Notes: generated by a model from the sequence alone, not told the origin. Counted from the stretch's first letter, positions 53,743 through 62,594 are shown. The stretch: DNA of 64,000 nucleotides from Bacillota bacterium (GCA_023475165.1 JAMCWA010000095.1:1-64000); one strand, 5' to 3'. Made by a program: numbers and translations.

Positions 53743-55071
53743 ATGGATCTTTTTGACTTGGCCCGGCAAGACGAATTGAAAAGGAAGGCTCCCCTGGCTC
53801 TGCGGATGGCGCCAAGGACTCTGGAAGAGTTTGTTGGGCAAGAGGCCATCCTGGGGCCGGGTAAGCTTTTGCGGCGCGCCATTGAGGCTGATCAACTCTC
53901 TTCCCTGATTCTTTACGGTCCTACCGGTTCCGGGAAAACGGCGTTGGCCAGAATTATCGCCGGGACCACCCAGTCTCACTTTGAGACCTTGAACGCCGTT
54001 ACCGCTGGAGTGGCGGACGTGCGCCGGGTGATTCAAGAAGCCAGGGACCGGCTGGGGTTGTACCGAAAAAAAACCATTCTCTTCATCGACGAAATCCACC
54101 GCTTTAACAAGGCCCAACAGGATGCCCTGCTCCCCCATGTCGAAGACGGGACCATCATCCTCATCGGCGCCACCACCGAGAACCCCTATTTTGAGGTCAA
54201 TCCGGCTCTGGTTTCCCGATCGCGGGTCTTTCGCCTGGAAGCCCTCAGCGATGCCGAGGTGAGGCAAATCCTGGAACGTGCCTTGCGGGAGGAGCGTGGG
54301 TTGGGAGGTCTGGCCATTCAGGTCGATGCGGCGGCCGCGGACCACTTGGTTCGCATCGCTGGCGGAGATGCCCGGTCGGCTCTAAATGCCTTGGAATTGG
54401 CTGCCCTTACTACCCCCCCGGGAGAAGACGGAATCCGGCACATCACCCAGGACATCGCCGCGGAGTCTATTCAGAGGCGCGCCCTGGCTTATGACCGGGA
54501 GGGAGACCAGCACTACGATACCATTTCGGCTTACATCAAGAGCCTGCGCGGTTCTGACCCCGATGCGGCCCTTTATTGGTTGGCTCGTATGCTCTATGCC
54601 GGCGAAGATCCGGCTTTTGTGGCGAGACGGCTGGTGATTTGTGCCGCGGAAGATGTCGGGATGGCTGACCCCCAGGCCCTGGTAGTGGCCATGGCCGCCG
54701 CTTCCGCCCTGGAACTAATCGGCTTGCCGGAGGGACGGATCCCGTTGGCCGAGGCGACGGTCTATGTGGCCACTGCCCCTAAGTCCAACGCCTCCTATGC
54801 TGCCATTCACCAGGCCTTAAAGGACGTCGAGGAGAAAAGGATCAGCGGTGTTCCGTTGCACCTGCGGGACGCCAGCTACAAGGGGGCGGCAACCTTGGGT
54901 CATGGCAAGGGTTATAAGTACGCTCACGACTATCCGGGGAACTACGTTGAGCAGCAGTATCTTCCCGATGATTGGCCGACAGGCCGGTACTACCGCCCGA
55001 CAGATAACGGTTACGAGAAGGTGGTCAAGGAGCGCCTGGCCGGGTGGCGTGGCCAGAGGAAAGAACGGTGA
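53743..55071 (+). CDS. rarA: Replication-associated recombination protein RarA
   Basis: RarA/MgsA is a clamp-loader-like ATPase acting at stalled forks. It has the RarA start DLFD, Walker A GPTGSGKT, Walker [11 protein letters not shown] and sensor segment [11 protein letters not shown], then the C-terminal tetramer domain ([19 protein letters not shown]). The 442-residue length is normal. It is followed 8 bases later by iscR. Confidence 0.95.
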   Translation: MDLFDLARQDELKRKAPLALRMAPRTLEEFVGQEAILGPGKLLRRAIEADQLSSLILYGPTGSGKTALARIIAGTTQSHFETLNAVTAGVADVRRVIQEARDRLGLYRKKTILFIDEIHRFNKAQQDALLPHVEDGTIILIGATTENPYFEVNPALVSRSRVFRLEALSDAEVRQILERALREERGLGGLAIQVDAAAADHLVRIAGGDARSALNALELAALTTPPGEDGIRHITQDIAAESIQRRALAYDREGDQHYDTISAYIKSLRGSDPDAALYWLARMLYAGEDPAFVARRLVICAAEDVGMADPQALVVAMAAASALELIGLPEGRIPLAEATVYVATAPKSNASYAAIHQALKDVEEKRISGVPLHLRDASYKGAATLGHGKGYKYAHDYPGNYVEQQYLPDDWPTGRYYRPTDNGYEKVVKERLAGWRGQRKER

Positions 55072-55078
55072 TGGAAGG

Positions 55079-55504
55079 ATGAAGCTATCCACCAAGGGAC
55101 AGTATGCCGTGCGAGCCATGGTCCGGCTGGCCGGCTGGCACCGGCAGGGACCTGTCTCCTTACGGGAGATCGCCGAGCAGGAGAACATCTCTCAACAGTA
55201 CCTGGAACAGCTTTTCATCGAGTTGCGCCGGGCGAAACTCGTCACCAGTGTCCGAGGGGCGGCTGGAGGTTACACCCTATCGCGAGATCCTTCCACCATC
55301 AGCGTAGGTGATGTTGTTCGGGCGGTGGAGGGGCCGCTTCAACTGGTAGATTGCCTTTCGCCCGGCAACGAGGAGTGCTGCCGCCTTCTGGAGACATGTG
55401 TTTCCCGGGATGTCTGGAAGAAGCTCCAGGACGCCATGGTCGAGGTTATGGACAGCCTGACCTTGGATAGGGTGGTGGGGAAAGTCCATGTTATTCTTAG
55501 CTAG
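55079..55504 (+). CDS. iscR: Rrf2-family Fe-S cluster regulator IscR
   Basis: A 141-residue Rrf2 regulator with the N-terminal MKLSTKGQYAVRAMVRLA and winged helix (VRGAAGGYTLSRDP). Cysteines C92, C100/C101 and C107 fit the three-Cys cluster site. The ATG is immediately preceded by GGAAGG. It precedes the iscSU genes, which it probably controls, though cbiZ and repeats intervene. Confidence 0.92.
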   Translation: MKLSTKGQYAVRAMVRLAGWHRQGPVSLREIAEQENISQQYLEQLFIELRRAKLVTSVRGAAGGYTLSRDPSTISVGDVVRAVEGPLQLVDCLSPGNEECCRLLETCVSRDVWKKLQDAMVEVMDSLTLDRVVGKVHVILS

Positions 55505-55523
55505 ACGACTGCTAACTAACTGG
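55501..55523. repeat. Family 1 element, eroded left end
   Basis: CTAGACGACTGCTAACTAAC then TGG resembles the left terminus with several changes. It is in the short gap between iscR and the cbiZ-like gene. Confidence 0.4.
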
Positions 55524-55549
55524 AACAGACAGCTTTGAGGAGGTCGAAG

Positions 55550-56356
55550 ATGGACTTATCGCCAGCCGGTCAGTTCCTGTTACCGGGGATAAGGGTTCTT
55601 CTCGAGGGGCAAACCCTGGTGATCCAGTCAGGGGAGCCCCTCTTCCTTTTGAGTTCGGCTGTGCTGGGTGGTGGCTTCCTTCGGAGCCGCCACATCATAA
55701 ACCACCATGTTTCGAAAGAATATGATGGGCAAGAACCGTGGACGGATCTCCAACGGGTGGCCCGAGAATTGGGCCTGGAGGACCCCGTGGTGGGGTTGAT
55801 GACGGCGGTGGATGTTTCCCAGGCGGTGCTGAAGAGGGAAGCGGAGCCTCGGACGGAAACGCATGCGGGTGTAGGGACAGATGACTTTCCCCTTGAGGTC
55901 ATAGCTTTGGCCACAGCTGGAGTGGGGAACCCGGGATGTGCTGGCAGTAGATCGCCTGACCTGACCACTCCGGCAGGAGCGGGGATAACGCCGGACGAGG
56001 ACGTCCGGCGCTTGGAGCCAGCCCAACCAACCAAAGCCGGCACCATAAACATAATCCTTTTGGTGGCGGGGAATCTTACCCGAGGAGCCATGGTTAATGC
56101 GGTCATGACGGCCACCGAGGCCAAGGCCAGGGCTCTCTTTGACTTGAAGGTCCGTTGTCCCGACGGACAACTGGCCACCGGAACCACCAGCGATGCCATT
56201 GTTATCGCTTGTACCGGGCGGGGCGCGCCACACCATTATGCGGGAACGGCCACTCACCTGGGAGCGATGATTGGACGGACCGTGTATGCCTCTGTCCGGC
56301 AAGGCGTGGTGGGGTACCGCCAGCGAGTGATGGCCAGGGGTCTAGGAGACCGCTGA
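55550..56356 (+). CDS. cbiZ: CbiZ-type adenosylcobinamide amidohydrolase
   Basis: CbiZ hydrolyses the aminopropanol amide of adenosylcobinamide, returning it to the cobyrinic acid branch for corrinoid salvage. LSSAVLGGGFLRSRHIINHHV-type sequence near residues 36-55 and GTTSDAIVIACTGRG are family signatures. A Gly/Pro/Thr-rich insert occurs at about residues 98-160. The product (268 aa) ends LGDR, with the stop provided by a family 1 end. No other cobalamin genes or B12 riboswitch are close. Confidence 0.88.
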   Translation: MDLSPAGQFLLPGIRVLLEGQTLVIQSGEPLFLLSSAVLGGGFLRSRHIINHHVSKEYDGQEPWTDLQRVARELGLEDPVVGLMTAVDVSQAVLKREAEPRTETHAGVGTDDFPLEVIALATAGVGNPGCAGSRSPDLTTPAGAGITPDEDVRRLEPAQPTKAGTINIILLVAGNLTRGAMVNAVMTATEAKARALFDLKVRCPDGQLATGTTSDAIVIACTGRGAPHHYAGTATHLGAMIGRTVYASVRQGVVGYRQRVMARGLGDR

Positions 56357-56586
56357 AAAACACCCATCTGCGGTGTGGCGCAATCTGCAAGAAAGAACCT
56401 TTTTATTAAAGGGGCGTTACTATTGCCGATTGTCGCTCCGGCGGCTCTTCGCTCAACGTACCGCCCAGTACGCCTTGCTTCGGAGCCTTGTCGCTCCTAG
56501 CATCTGGGCTGATTTGAGGTCTCGGCCTAACGGTATCTCGGACGCGCTAACCACGCAAAAGCAGTTCGTCAGCACTCTCCTAGGAG
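56342..56586. repeat. Family 1 element, full copy, inverted
   Basis: It reads inward from TCTAGGAGACCGCTGAAAAA to CGTCAGCACTCTCCTAGG, with the GCGCAATCTGC / TTTATTAAAG module and the GTACCGCCCAGTACGCC core. Its first bases encode the cbiZ C-terminus and stop. Confidence 0.85.
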
Positions 56587-56612
56587 ACCGCTGAAAAACA
56601 CCCATCTGCTCT
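56579..56612. repeat. Family 1 right end, adjacent partial copy
   Basis: A second TAGGAGACCGCTGAAAAACA then CCCATCTGC directly follows the preceding full copy, sharing the terminal TCCTAGGAGA. It is either a tandem insertion or a fragment. Confidence 0.7.
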
Positions 56613-56624
56613 GTTCGTATCTGC

Positions 56625-56653
56625 TTGACTTTCTTAAATCCTACCATTACAAT
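56625..56653 (+). promoter_or_regulatory. Promoter for iscS
   Basis: TTGACT (56625-56630) and TACAAT (56648-56653) are exactly 17 bases apart. It lies 12 bases after a family 1 end. The leader to iscS is about 230 bases; I see no certain IscR site in it. Confidence 0.6.
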
Positions 56654-56887
56654 AGGGATTAGAAACCCGAGTGAAATACTAAGATTTGTCGTCCGCGACG
56701 GATATGAGATGAAATTTGTAACCCGGTCCAGATAGGGGATTTGGGGTAAGGCACGCCCGGCAGGACGTCTGGCGGGGGTCACGCTGCCGGACTGCAAAGA
56801 AGGTCCGCCGCGCCTCCGGTTCCGGCGGGGCAAAGAGAGGCGAGCTCTCAAGGAAAACTAAGGTTTGCGGAAGGGAGAAGAAGTTCA

Positions 56888-58048
56888 ATGAGGAAGATCT
56901 ATCTTGACAACGCCGCTACCACCAGGGTCCGTCCCGAAGTGGCCGAGGTTATGATGACCCACCTGGTGGAGAAGTATGGTAACCCCTCCAGCGTTCACTC
57001 CTTCGGCCGCGAAGCGCGGGTGGCGGTGGAGGAGGCCCGGGGACAGGTGGCGGCCTTGATCGGGGCCAAACCGGAGGAGATCATCTTCACCAGCGGGGGT
57101 ACGGAAGCCGACAACCTGGCCTTGAAAGGGGTGGCACGGGCTAACCGGTCCAAAGGAAACCACATCATCACTACCCGAATTGAGCACCACGCCATCTTGC
57201 ATACGGCAGAGGCCCTGGAGAAGGAGGGCCTCGAGGTAACCTATTTACCCGTTGATCAATATGGTTTGGTGGATCCCGAGGAGGTTCGCCGATCCATCAA
57301 GGCGAGCACGATACTGATCTCGGTCATGGCTGCCAACAATGAGGTGGGCACGGTGCAGCCGATCCGGGAAATCGGGGTCATCGCCCGTGAGAAAGGGGTC
57401 TATTTTCATACTGATGCCGTCCAGGCGGTGGGGAATATCCCCATCGACGTCAACGCTGACCATATTGATCTCCTCTCCCTTTCTGGGCACAAGATCTATG
57501 GCCCCAAGGGGGTCGGCGTCCTCTACATCCGCCGCGGCACCAGGATTCAGCCTATTGTACACGGCGGCGCCCATGAGAGGAACAAGAGGGCTGGCACTGA
57601 GAATGTTCCAGGTATCGTGGGATTGAGCAAAGCGGCGGAGTTGGCCAGGATCGAGCTGAAAGAACACATGGACTACTTAAAGGGGCTGCGCGATCGTCTC
57701 ATCAGCGGGCTACTGTCTATAGAGGACGTACAACTTAACGGACATCCCGAAAGAAGGCTCCCGGGCAATGTCAACGTCAGCGTTCGCTATGTGGAGGGAG
57801 AGGCCATGCTTTTGAGCCTGGACCTGAAGGGAATAGCTGCCTCCAGCGGTTCGGCCTGTACCTCAGGCTCCCTGGAACCCTCTCACGTCCTTTTGGCCAT
57901 GGGTATTCCCCACGAGGTGGCCCATGGCTCCCTTCGCTTCAGTCTTGGGAAGTTTAACACCCAGGAGGATGTCGACTACGTTTTGGAGGTCCTACCGGAG
58001 ATCGTCCAACGTCTCCGGAGCATGTCTCCCTTTGCGGCGGCGCGTTGA
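56888..58048 (+). CDS. iscS: Cysteine desulfurase IscS/NifS
   Basis: The PLP enzyme that supplies sulfur for Fe-S clusters and tRNA thiolation. The 386-residue protein has the N-terminal YLDNAATTRVRPEV, the PLP lysine in SLSGHKIYGPKGVG, GGAHERNKRAGTENV and the active cysteine in SSGSACTSGSLEPSHVL. The ATG follows GGAAGGGAGAAG. iscU and mnmA downstream are its sulfur users. Confidence 0.95.
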   Translation: MRKIYLDNAATTRVRPEVAEVMMTHLVEKYGNPSSVHSFGREARVAVEEARGQVAALIGAKPEEIIFTSGGTEADNLALKGVARANRSKGNHIITTRIEHHAILHTAEALEKEGLEVTYLPVDQYGLVDPEEVRRSIKASTILISVMAANNEVGTVQPIREIGVIAREKGVYFHTDAVQAVGNIPIDVNADHIDLLSLSGHKIYGPKGVGVLYIRRGTRIQPIVHGGAHERNKRAGTENVPGIVGLSKAAELARIELKEHMDYLKGLRDRLISGLLSIEDVQLNGHPERRLPGNVNVSVRYVEGEAMLLSLDLKGIAASSGSACTSGSLEPSHVLLAMGIPHEVAHGSLRFSLGKFNTQEDVDYVLEVLPEIVQRLRSMSPFAAAR

Positions 58049-58232
58049 TGAGGCTGGGCAACCCCAGGCTTTGTGCCGCCGGAGTGTTGCCGGCGGAGTC
58101 TGAGACGAATCCTGCGGTAGGCATACTGCCGCTTAAGGAAAAGGACGCGGACCTGGACCATTTGGACGATTCTGAGACCATCTCAGGCTCCGGACCGGGT
58201 CCCGACAGGTTTGACGGGGGGGGCGAGGAAGA

Positions 58233-58622
58233 ATGTATAGCGAGAAAGTTATGGACCATTTCATGAACCCAAGGAATGTTGGTGAGCTTGATACCGCTAA
58301 TGCCGTGGCCGAGGTGGGAAACCCGGTCTGCGGGGACGTTATGAAGATGTATCTGGAGATAAAGGACGGGCGGATCAGAGACATTCGCTTTAAGACTTTC
58401 GGTTGTGGGGCGGCCATTGCCACCTCCAGCATGGTCACGGAGATGGTTAAGGGAAAGACTATTGATGAGGCCTTGGCCATTACCAACCGGGCGGTGGCAG
58501 AGGCCCTGGGTGGGCTACCGGGGAACAAACTTCATTGTTCCAATCTGGCTGCCGATGCCGTACACAAAGCTATTCACGAATACCTCCTTAAGCTTAAGGA
58601 GGAAGAAAAGCAGGCCGTTTAG
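58233..58622 (+). CDS. iscU: Fe-S cluster scaffold IscU/NifU-N
   Basis: The scaffold on which clusters are built with IscS. The 129-residue protein keeps the three ligand cysteines C33 (NPVCGD), C58 (FGCGAA) and C102 (HCSN) plus D35. The ATG follows GGCGAGGAAG. The 180-base gap from iscS shows no convincing gene. The TAG stop overlaps the edge of a family 1 element. Confidence 0.95.
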   Translation: MYSEKVMDHFMNPRNVGELDTANAVAEVGNPVCGDVMKMYLEIKDGRIRDIRFKTFGCGAAIATSSMVTEMVKGKTIDEALAITNRAVAEALGGLPGNKLHCSNLAADAVHKAIHEYLLKLKEEEKQAV

Positions 58623-58990
58623 CTAGGAGCCTGCTGAAAAAGCCCATCTGCGTGTCAGGCGGGCTCCCGCCCGCCTCTGCTAAGGGGACGCCCCCCTTGG
58701 CGGAGGCACCTACGGCGCCTGAGCACCCCCTAATGCCTGGGGGAGTCCCTCCCCCCGACCCCCCGGCGGCGCTAACGCGCCGTCCGGCGGCTCCTCGCTC
58801 AAAGTACCGCCCAGTACGCCTCGCTTCGGAGCCTTGTCTCCTTCGCATCTGGGCTGATTTGAGGTCTTGGCCTTACGATTGGGCTAAAGCCGCCGGAAGC
58901 TCGATCACCATCAAACCCGGCAGAGACTATGGCGGCTTTTCTCGGGTGGGTTAACCACTCAAAACGCAGTATGTCAGCACTCTGCTAGGA
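58622..58990. repeat. Family 1 element, longest copy, GC-rich variant, inverted
   Basis: It spans from CTAGGAGCCTGCTGAAAAAG to GTCAGCACTCTGCTAGG (about 367 bases). The interior carries both the GC-rich module and the GTACCGCCCAGTACGCC core, in reverse of the 23.3 kb copy, and a CATAGTC/GCCGCC arm shared with the relA copy. Confidence 0.85.
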
Positions 58991-59024
58991 GCCAGCTGAC
59001 GAACTCCGTTTTGAGCGGGAGGGT
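58984..59024. repeat. Family 1 left end, adjacent partial copy
   Basis: CTAGGAGCCAGCTGACGAAC then TCCGTTTTGAGCGGGAG is a left end starting exactly where the preceding copy ends, just before mnmA. Confidence 0.65.
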
Positions 59025-59058
59025 CACTGGTCCGGCCAGCGGGGAAAGGATTGACTGG

Positions 59059-60162
59059 ATGTCGCAGGAAACGGTAGTCGTGGCCATGAGCGGTGGGGTG
59101 GATAGTTCGCTCGCCGCCAGCCTGCTGCAGGAGGCGGGATATCGGGTCATTGGATTGACCATGCGCCTCTGGTCAGAGGCCGATGAAGACGAAGACCTCG
59201 TCCCCGCTGAAGGGGGATGCTGTGCCTTATCGGCTGCCGATGACGCTCGTCGGGTGGCAGAGGCCCTGGGGATTCCCCATTATGTGGTCAACATGAAGGG
59301 AACCTTCTACCGGGAGGTGGTGGAGGGTTTCATTGCTGCCTACGCCCGCGGGGAAACCCCTAACCCTTGCATCCTCTGCAACCGCCGCCTCAAGTTTGGC
59401 GCCCTTTGGGAGAGGGCGCGGGCTTTGGGTGCGGATTACCTGGCTACCGGTCACTATGCCCGGAGCGATCGCGATTCTCGTACAGGGCGCTACCTCTTAA
59501 AAAAGGGGATCGATCCAGATAAGGATCAGGCCTATGCCCTGTACAACCTCAGCCAGGACCAGCTTTCCCGAGCCCTTTTCCCCCTGGGGGGGATGACCAA
59601 AGGGGAGACGCGCCGGTTGGCCCTGCAACGAGGCCTGGTCACGGCCCGTAAGCCTGAGAGCCAGGAAGTCTGCTTCATTCCTGATAACGATTATCGCCGC
59701 TTTTTGAAGAAACGTATCCCGGAAGAGATCCGACCCGGCCCCATCGTCGATAGCGCGGGACGCATCTTAGGGGAGCACCGGGGACTTCCCTATTATACCG
59801 TCGGCCAGAGAAAGGGTCTGGGTCTGGCCGCCGGCAAACCCCTCTATGTCATACGACTGGATCCGCAGGAAAACACCCTGGTGGTGGGCAGGAGTGAGGA
59901 GGTCCCGCAGCGCCGCTTGATCGCCGGGGATTTGAACTTCATTGCCATAGACCAACTGAAGGGATCTTTACGGGTTACCGGAAAGATACGATATCGCAGT
60001 CGGGAAGCGGCAGCCGTCATTGAACCTTTTGGAGAAGACCAGCTCTTATGCCGCTTCGACGAACCCCAGTGGGGGATAACCCCCGGACAATCGGCCGTTT
60101 TTTACGATGGCGAGGTGGTAGTAGGCGGGGGGATCATCCGTCGGCCCCTAGGAGACCGCTGA
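59059..60162 (+). CDS. mnmA: tRNA 2-thiouridylase MnmA
   Basis: MnmA thiolates U34 of tRNA-Lys, -Glu and -Gln. The PP-loop motif MSGGVDSS, the catalytic cysteines in NPCILCNRRLKF and SQEVCFIPD, and the C-terminal GQRKGLGLA are intact. ATG 59059 gives 367 residues; the frame is open upstream into repeat DNA. The C-terminal LGDR and stop are supplied by a family 1 end. Sulfur would come from IscS. Confidence 0.95.
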   Translation: MSQETVVVAMSGGVDSSLAASLLQEAGYRVIGLTMRLWSEADEDEDLVPAEGGCCALSAADDARRVAEALGIPHYVVNMKGTFYREVVEGFIAAYARGETPNPCILCNRRLKFGALWERARALGADYLATGHYARSDRDSRTGRYLLKKGIDPDKDQAYALYNLSQDQLSRALFPLGGMTKGETRRLALQRGLVTARKPESQEVCFIPDNDYRRFLKKRIPEEIRPGPIVDSAGRILGEHRGLPYYTVGQRKGLGLAAGKPLYVIRLDPQENTLVVGRSEEVPQRRLIAGDLNFIAIDQLKGSLRVTGKIRYRSREAAAVIEPFGEDQLLCRFDEPQWGITPGQSAVFYDGEVVVGGGIIRRPLGDR

Positions 60163-60312
60163 AAAACCCCCTTCTGCGGTGTCGCGCAATCTGCAAGAAA
60201 GGACCTCTTTATTAGAGGGATGTTACTATTGCAGATTGTCGCTCCGGCGACTCCTTGCTCAACGTACCACCTAGTACGCCTCGCCTCGGAGCCTTGTCGC
60301 TTTGGTGTTTGG
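60146..60312. repeat. Family 1 element, right half, joined to family 2
   Basis: CTAGGAGACCGCTGAAAAAC begins this copy at the mnmA stop, with the CGCAATCTGC / CTTTATTAGAGG module and GTACCACCTAGTACGCC. It breaks off at 60312, where a family 2 element begins. Confidence 0.8.
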
Positions 60313-60590
60313 CTACCCTGAAACAAACCAGCTACTTCCAGGGCGCCGCCGTCCTCGCCTTCGGCCACTTACACCGACCGCATCGCGGTAAAGTCCCCCG
60401 GCCGGCACCTCGCAAACTCGCCGTTCCTGGTTCGTGTTGCGCTCGGCGGCATCCGTGCCGCCGTCCGGCCTCTTGGGCCTCGTTTCGCCGGATGCGGTGC
60501 CCGGCGCGGTGAAAGCCCTCCCGCCGGCAATCGCCCGCCTGTCGCCACCCCGCTGCTGTTTCCTTACTTTATGGCACCTCCAAAGGCGGC
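60313..60590. repeat. Family 2 element, long copy
   Basis: It starts CTACCCTGAAACAAACCAGC then TACTTCCAGGGCGCC and includes CTCGGCGGCATCCGTGCCGC then CGTCCGGCCTC and GTTTCGCCGGATGCGG. It is the longest clear family 2 copy, with no gene inside. Confidence 0.75.
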
Positions 60591-60787
60591 ATGGCGGTCA
60601 TTAAGAATTATTGTCGATCACCTGGCCTTCCTGGCGAAGGGCGGGGTATTTTTTTTGCCGGGCTGGAAATAATAAGGATAAGATGGGCAATTGGGAAAGG
60701 AGGTCCACCGTTTCGGCCATCCGGGAGGACGCCGGAAGAGGCACAAGTTTGCCCCGGCGGCGGGATAGCAGTAACGGGAGGTATGCC

Positions 60788-61051
60788 ATGAGATGTCCCA
60801 TTTGCGGCAGCCGGTCTATTGGAAAGGTCGGCACGAATCAGTTCTTTTGCTGGGACTGCTTTGTGGAGTTCACCGACAGTAAGAAGGGGATCCAGGTCTA
60901 CCTTGTTGACCAGGAGGGAACCCTTGTCTCCTATGGCGAAAGCCAGAGGGATGCGATCTACGGCCTGAGCGAGGCTTCACTGCCAGACAACGACAAGACG
61001 ACGGCTGAGGTCCCGGAGAAAGAGCCGGTCGGGGACGTGGTGAACCGTTAA
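60788..61051 (+). CDS. Small zinc-ribbon protein
   Basis: An 87-residue protein with two CxxC pairs (CPICG near the start, CWDC about 20 residues later) forming a zinc ribbon, then an acidic tail. It is not a recognised enzyme. Similar small proteins often lie upstream of alaS in Clostridia. ATG 60788 follows GGGAGG by 6 bases. Function unknown. Confidence 0.7.
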   Translation: MRCPICGSRSIGKVGTNQFFCWDCFVEFTDSKKGIQVYLVDQEGTLVSYGESQRDAIYGLSEASLPDNDKTTAEVPEKEPVGDVVNR

Positions 61052-61103
61052 CTGATCTACCCGATTAACGGCGGGTCTCACCGCTAGAAAAGGAGTGATG
61101 AAG

Positions 61104-61307
61104 GTGCGAAGAGGTTTTTGGAGTGGGCTTTTAACGGGCGGACTGGTGGGTTCCGCCATGACGCTATTTGTTTATCCGCAACTAAAGCCAGTGACCAAAT
61201 CGGCCGTGCTGAAAAACACCCTGGGAATCCGCCGCCGACTAACTGGAACCTGGCGTTCGGCCCGGGAGGGACTGACCAGAGCCCTGGTGCGGAGGATGTT
61301 CAGGTAG
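61104..61307 (+). CDS. Small membrane-anchored basic protein (YtxH-like)
   Basis: A 67-residue protein with one membrane helix (about residues 5-24) and a strongly basic tail rich in Arg. It resembles YtxH-like small proteins of this locus in related Clostridia, with no known function. GTG 61104 lies 8 bases after AAAAGGAG; ATG 61098 is too close to that site. Confidence 0.6.
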   Translation: MRRGFWSGLLTGGLVGSAMTLFVYPQLKPVTKSAVLKNTLGIRRRLTGTWRSAREGLTRALVRRMFR

Positions 61308-61500
61308 TTTGTCAAGGGATACCAGGGACCGAGAGGAAGGAATCGCTGCAGCAGCGTCTGGATCTAGAGAGGTGTGGAAGCGAGGGTTCACTCTGTCGAT
61401 GGTCCTTCGCTAGGCTTAGGTGATAAGGGTTGGGGGATACCCCGCCTTATTCTTTTTGGTCTGGAGGTGATGAGGGCTGCACTTTTCCAGGAGGGCTCAA

Positions 61501-62517
61501 CTGGTAATCCAACTGGTAGCTCTGGTACTGACGCTGGTGGCCCTCCTTTACCTTCTGCGACCCATTCTGGCCCCCTTTTTTGTCGGGTTAGTTATCGTCT
61601 ACATCCTGGAGCCTTGGGTCAATTACCTCCACCGCCTACGTCTGCCGCGTACCCTGGCCATTCTCATCATCTATATTTTTCTCCTCGGTGCCGGAATCCT
61701 GGTCGTTTTCTTTTTGATCCCGAGCCTCTTTTACGAACTCAACCATCTCTTGGAGTTCATCCCCCAGTATACCGCCGATCTCGGACACCTGGTCGGGGAG
61801 TGGCAGCGCCGTTATGACCAGAGTCGCATTCCGCCAGCCCTGCGACAGGTTGTGGATGATGCCCTGGCCAACCTGCAGGCCGAGGCCTTAAGAAACATCA
61901 GGGCGATCATCCAGGGCCTGCTGGGGCTTTTTTCAGGAATTTTCAGCCTGATCCTTGGTCCCATCCTTGCCTTCTATATCCTGCGGGATCTGGAGCACTA
62001 TCGCCGACGAGCGCGGGACTTTTGCCATAACCACGTTGACCCCGAAATCCTCGGCTTTCTGGAGGATGTAGACCGGGTGATCAGGGGCTTTGTGCGCGGG
62101 CAGATCATTGTGGCGGTCATCGTGGGAATCATGGTCGCCACCGTCCTCCAGGCCCTCAGGATCAAGTTTGCCCTGCTTATCGGAATCATCGCCGGGGTGA
62201 CCGACATTATTCCTTACTTCGGCCCTATCATCGGGGCGGCCCCGGCAGTAGCCCTCGCCTTAACCAGGTCCAATCTCTTTGCCCTGGAAGTGGCCCTCAT
62301 CTTTGTCCTCATTCACCAGGTGGAGAGTGCTGTCATTGGACCGAAGATCGTCGGAGAGGGGGTGGGCCTTCACCCCGTGGCGGTCATCTTTTCCCTGCTT
62401 CTGGGTAGCCACTTCCTGGGGCTTTGGGGAATGCTTCTGGCGGTCCCCGTGGCGGGTATACTTCGGGTGGTCGTGAACCGCTCTTATGCCATAATGGTAA
62501 AAAGGTGGTTACGTTGA
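61501..62517 (+). CDS. AI-2E family membrane permease, probable CTG start
   Basis: Eight hydrophobic segments and the C-terminal EGVGLHPVAVIFSLLLGSHF identify the AI-2E/YtvI (TqsA) family, transporters of uncertain substrate. From GTG 61537 the product would begin inside the first membrane helix and have no ribosome binding site. CTG 61501 is preceded 6 bases upstream by AGGAGGG and restores a complete helix of about 20 residues (338 aa). In-frame TGA codons at 61468 and 61471 exclude a longer product. Confidence 0.82.
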   Translation: MVIQLVALVLTLVALLYLLRPILAPFFVGLVIVYILEPWVNYLHRLRLPRTLAILIIYIFLLGAGILVVFFLIPSLFYELNHLLEFIPQYTADLGHLVGEWQRRYDQSRIPPALRQVVDDALANLQAEALRNIRAIIQGLLGLFSGIFSLILGPILAFYILRDLEHYRRRARDFCHNHVDPEILGFLEDVDRVIRGFVRGQIIVAVIVGIMVATVLQALRIKFALLIGIIAGVTDIIPYFGPIIGAAPAVALALTRSNLFALEVALIFVLIHQVESAVIGPKIVGEGVGLHPVAVIFSLLLGSHFLGLWGMLLAVPVAGILRVVVNRSYAIMVKRWLR

Positions 62518-62542
62518 CAATGCGTTATCCTTTGAATATAAT
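62514..62542 (+). promoter_or_regulatory. Consensus promoter for alaS
   Basis: TTGACA (62514-62519) and TATAAT (62537-62542) are perfect consensus boxes 17 bases apart. The -35 box overlaps the stop codon of the permease gene. The leader to alaS is about 140 bases and includes a family 1 end and a hairpin. Confidence 0.8.
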
Positions 62543-62594
62543 TAGTTTAACTTTGGACCAGTCCCCGGACGCACCGCTCACTGGTGGACAAAGC

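Noticed and set aside
58045..58266. A 73-codon frame between iscS and iscU
   Set aside because: It overlaps the iscU start, lacks a Shine-Dalgarno site and resembles no known protein.
60591..60791. A 66-codon frame before the small zinc-ribbon gene
   Set aside because: No initiation signal, no family resemblance, and it ends over the Shine-Dalgarno site of the real gene.
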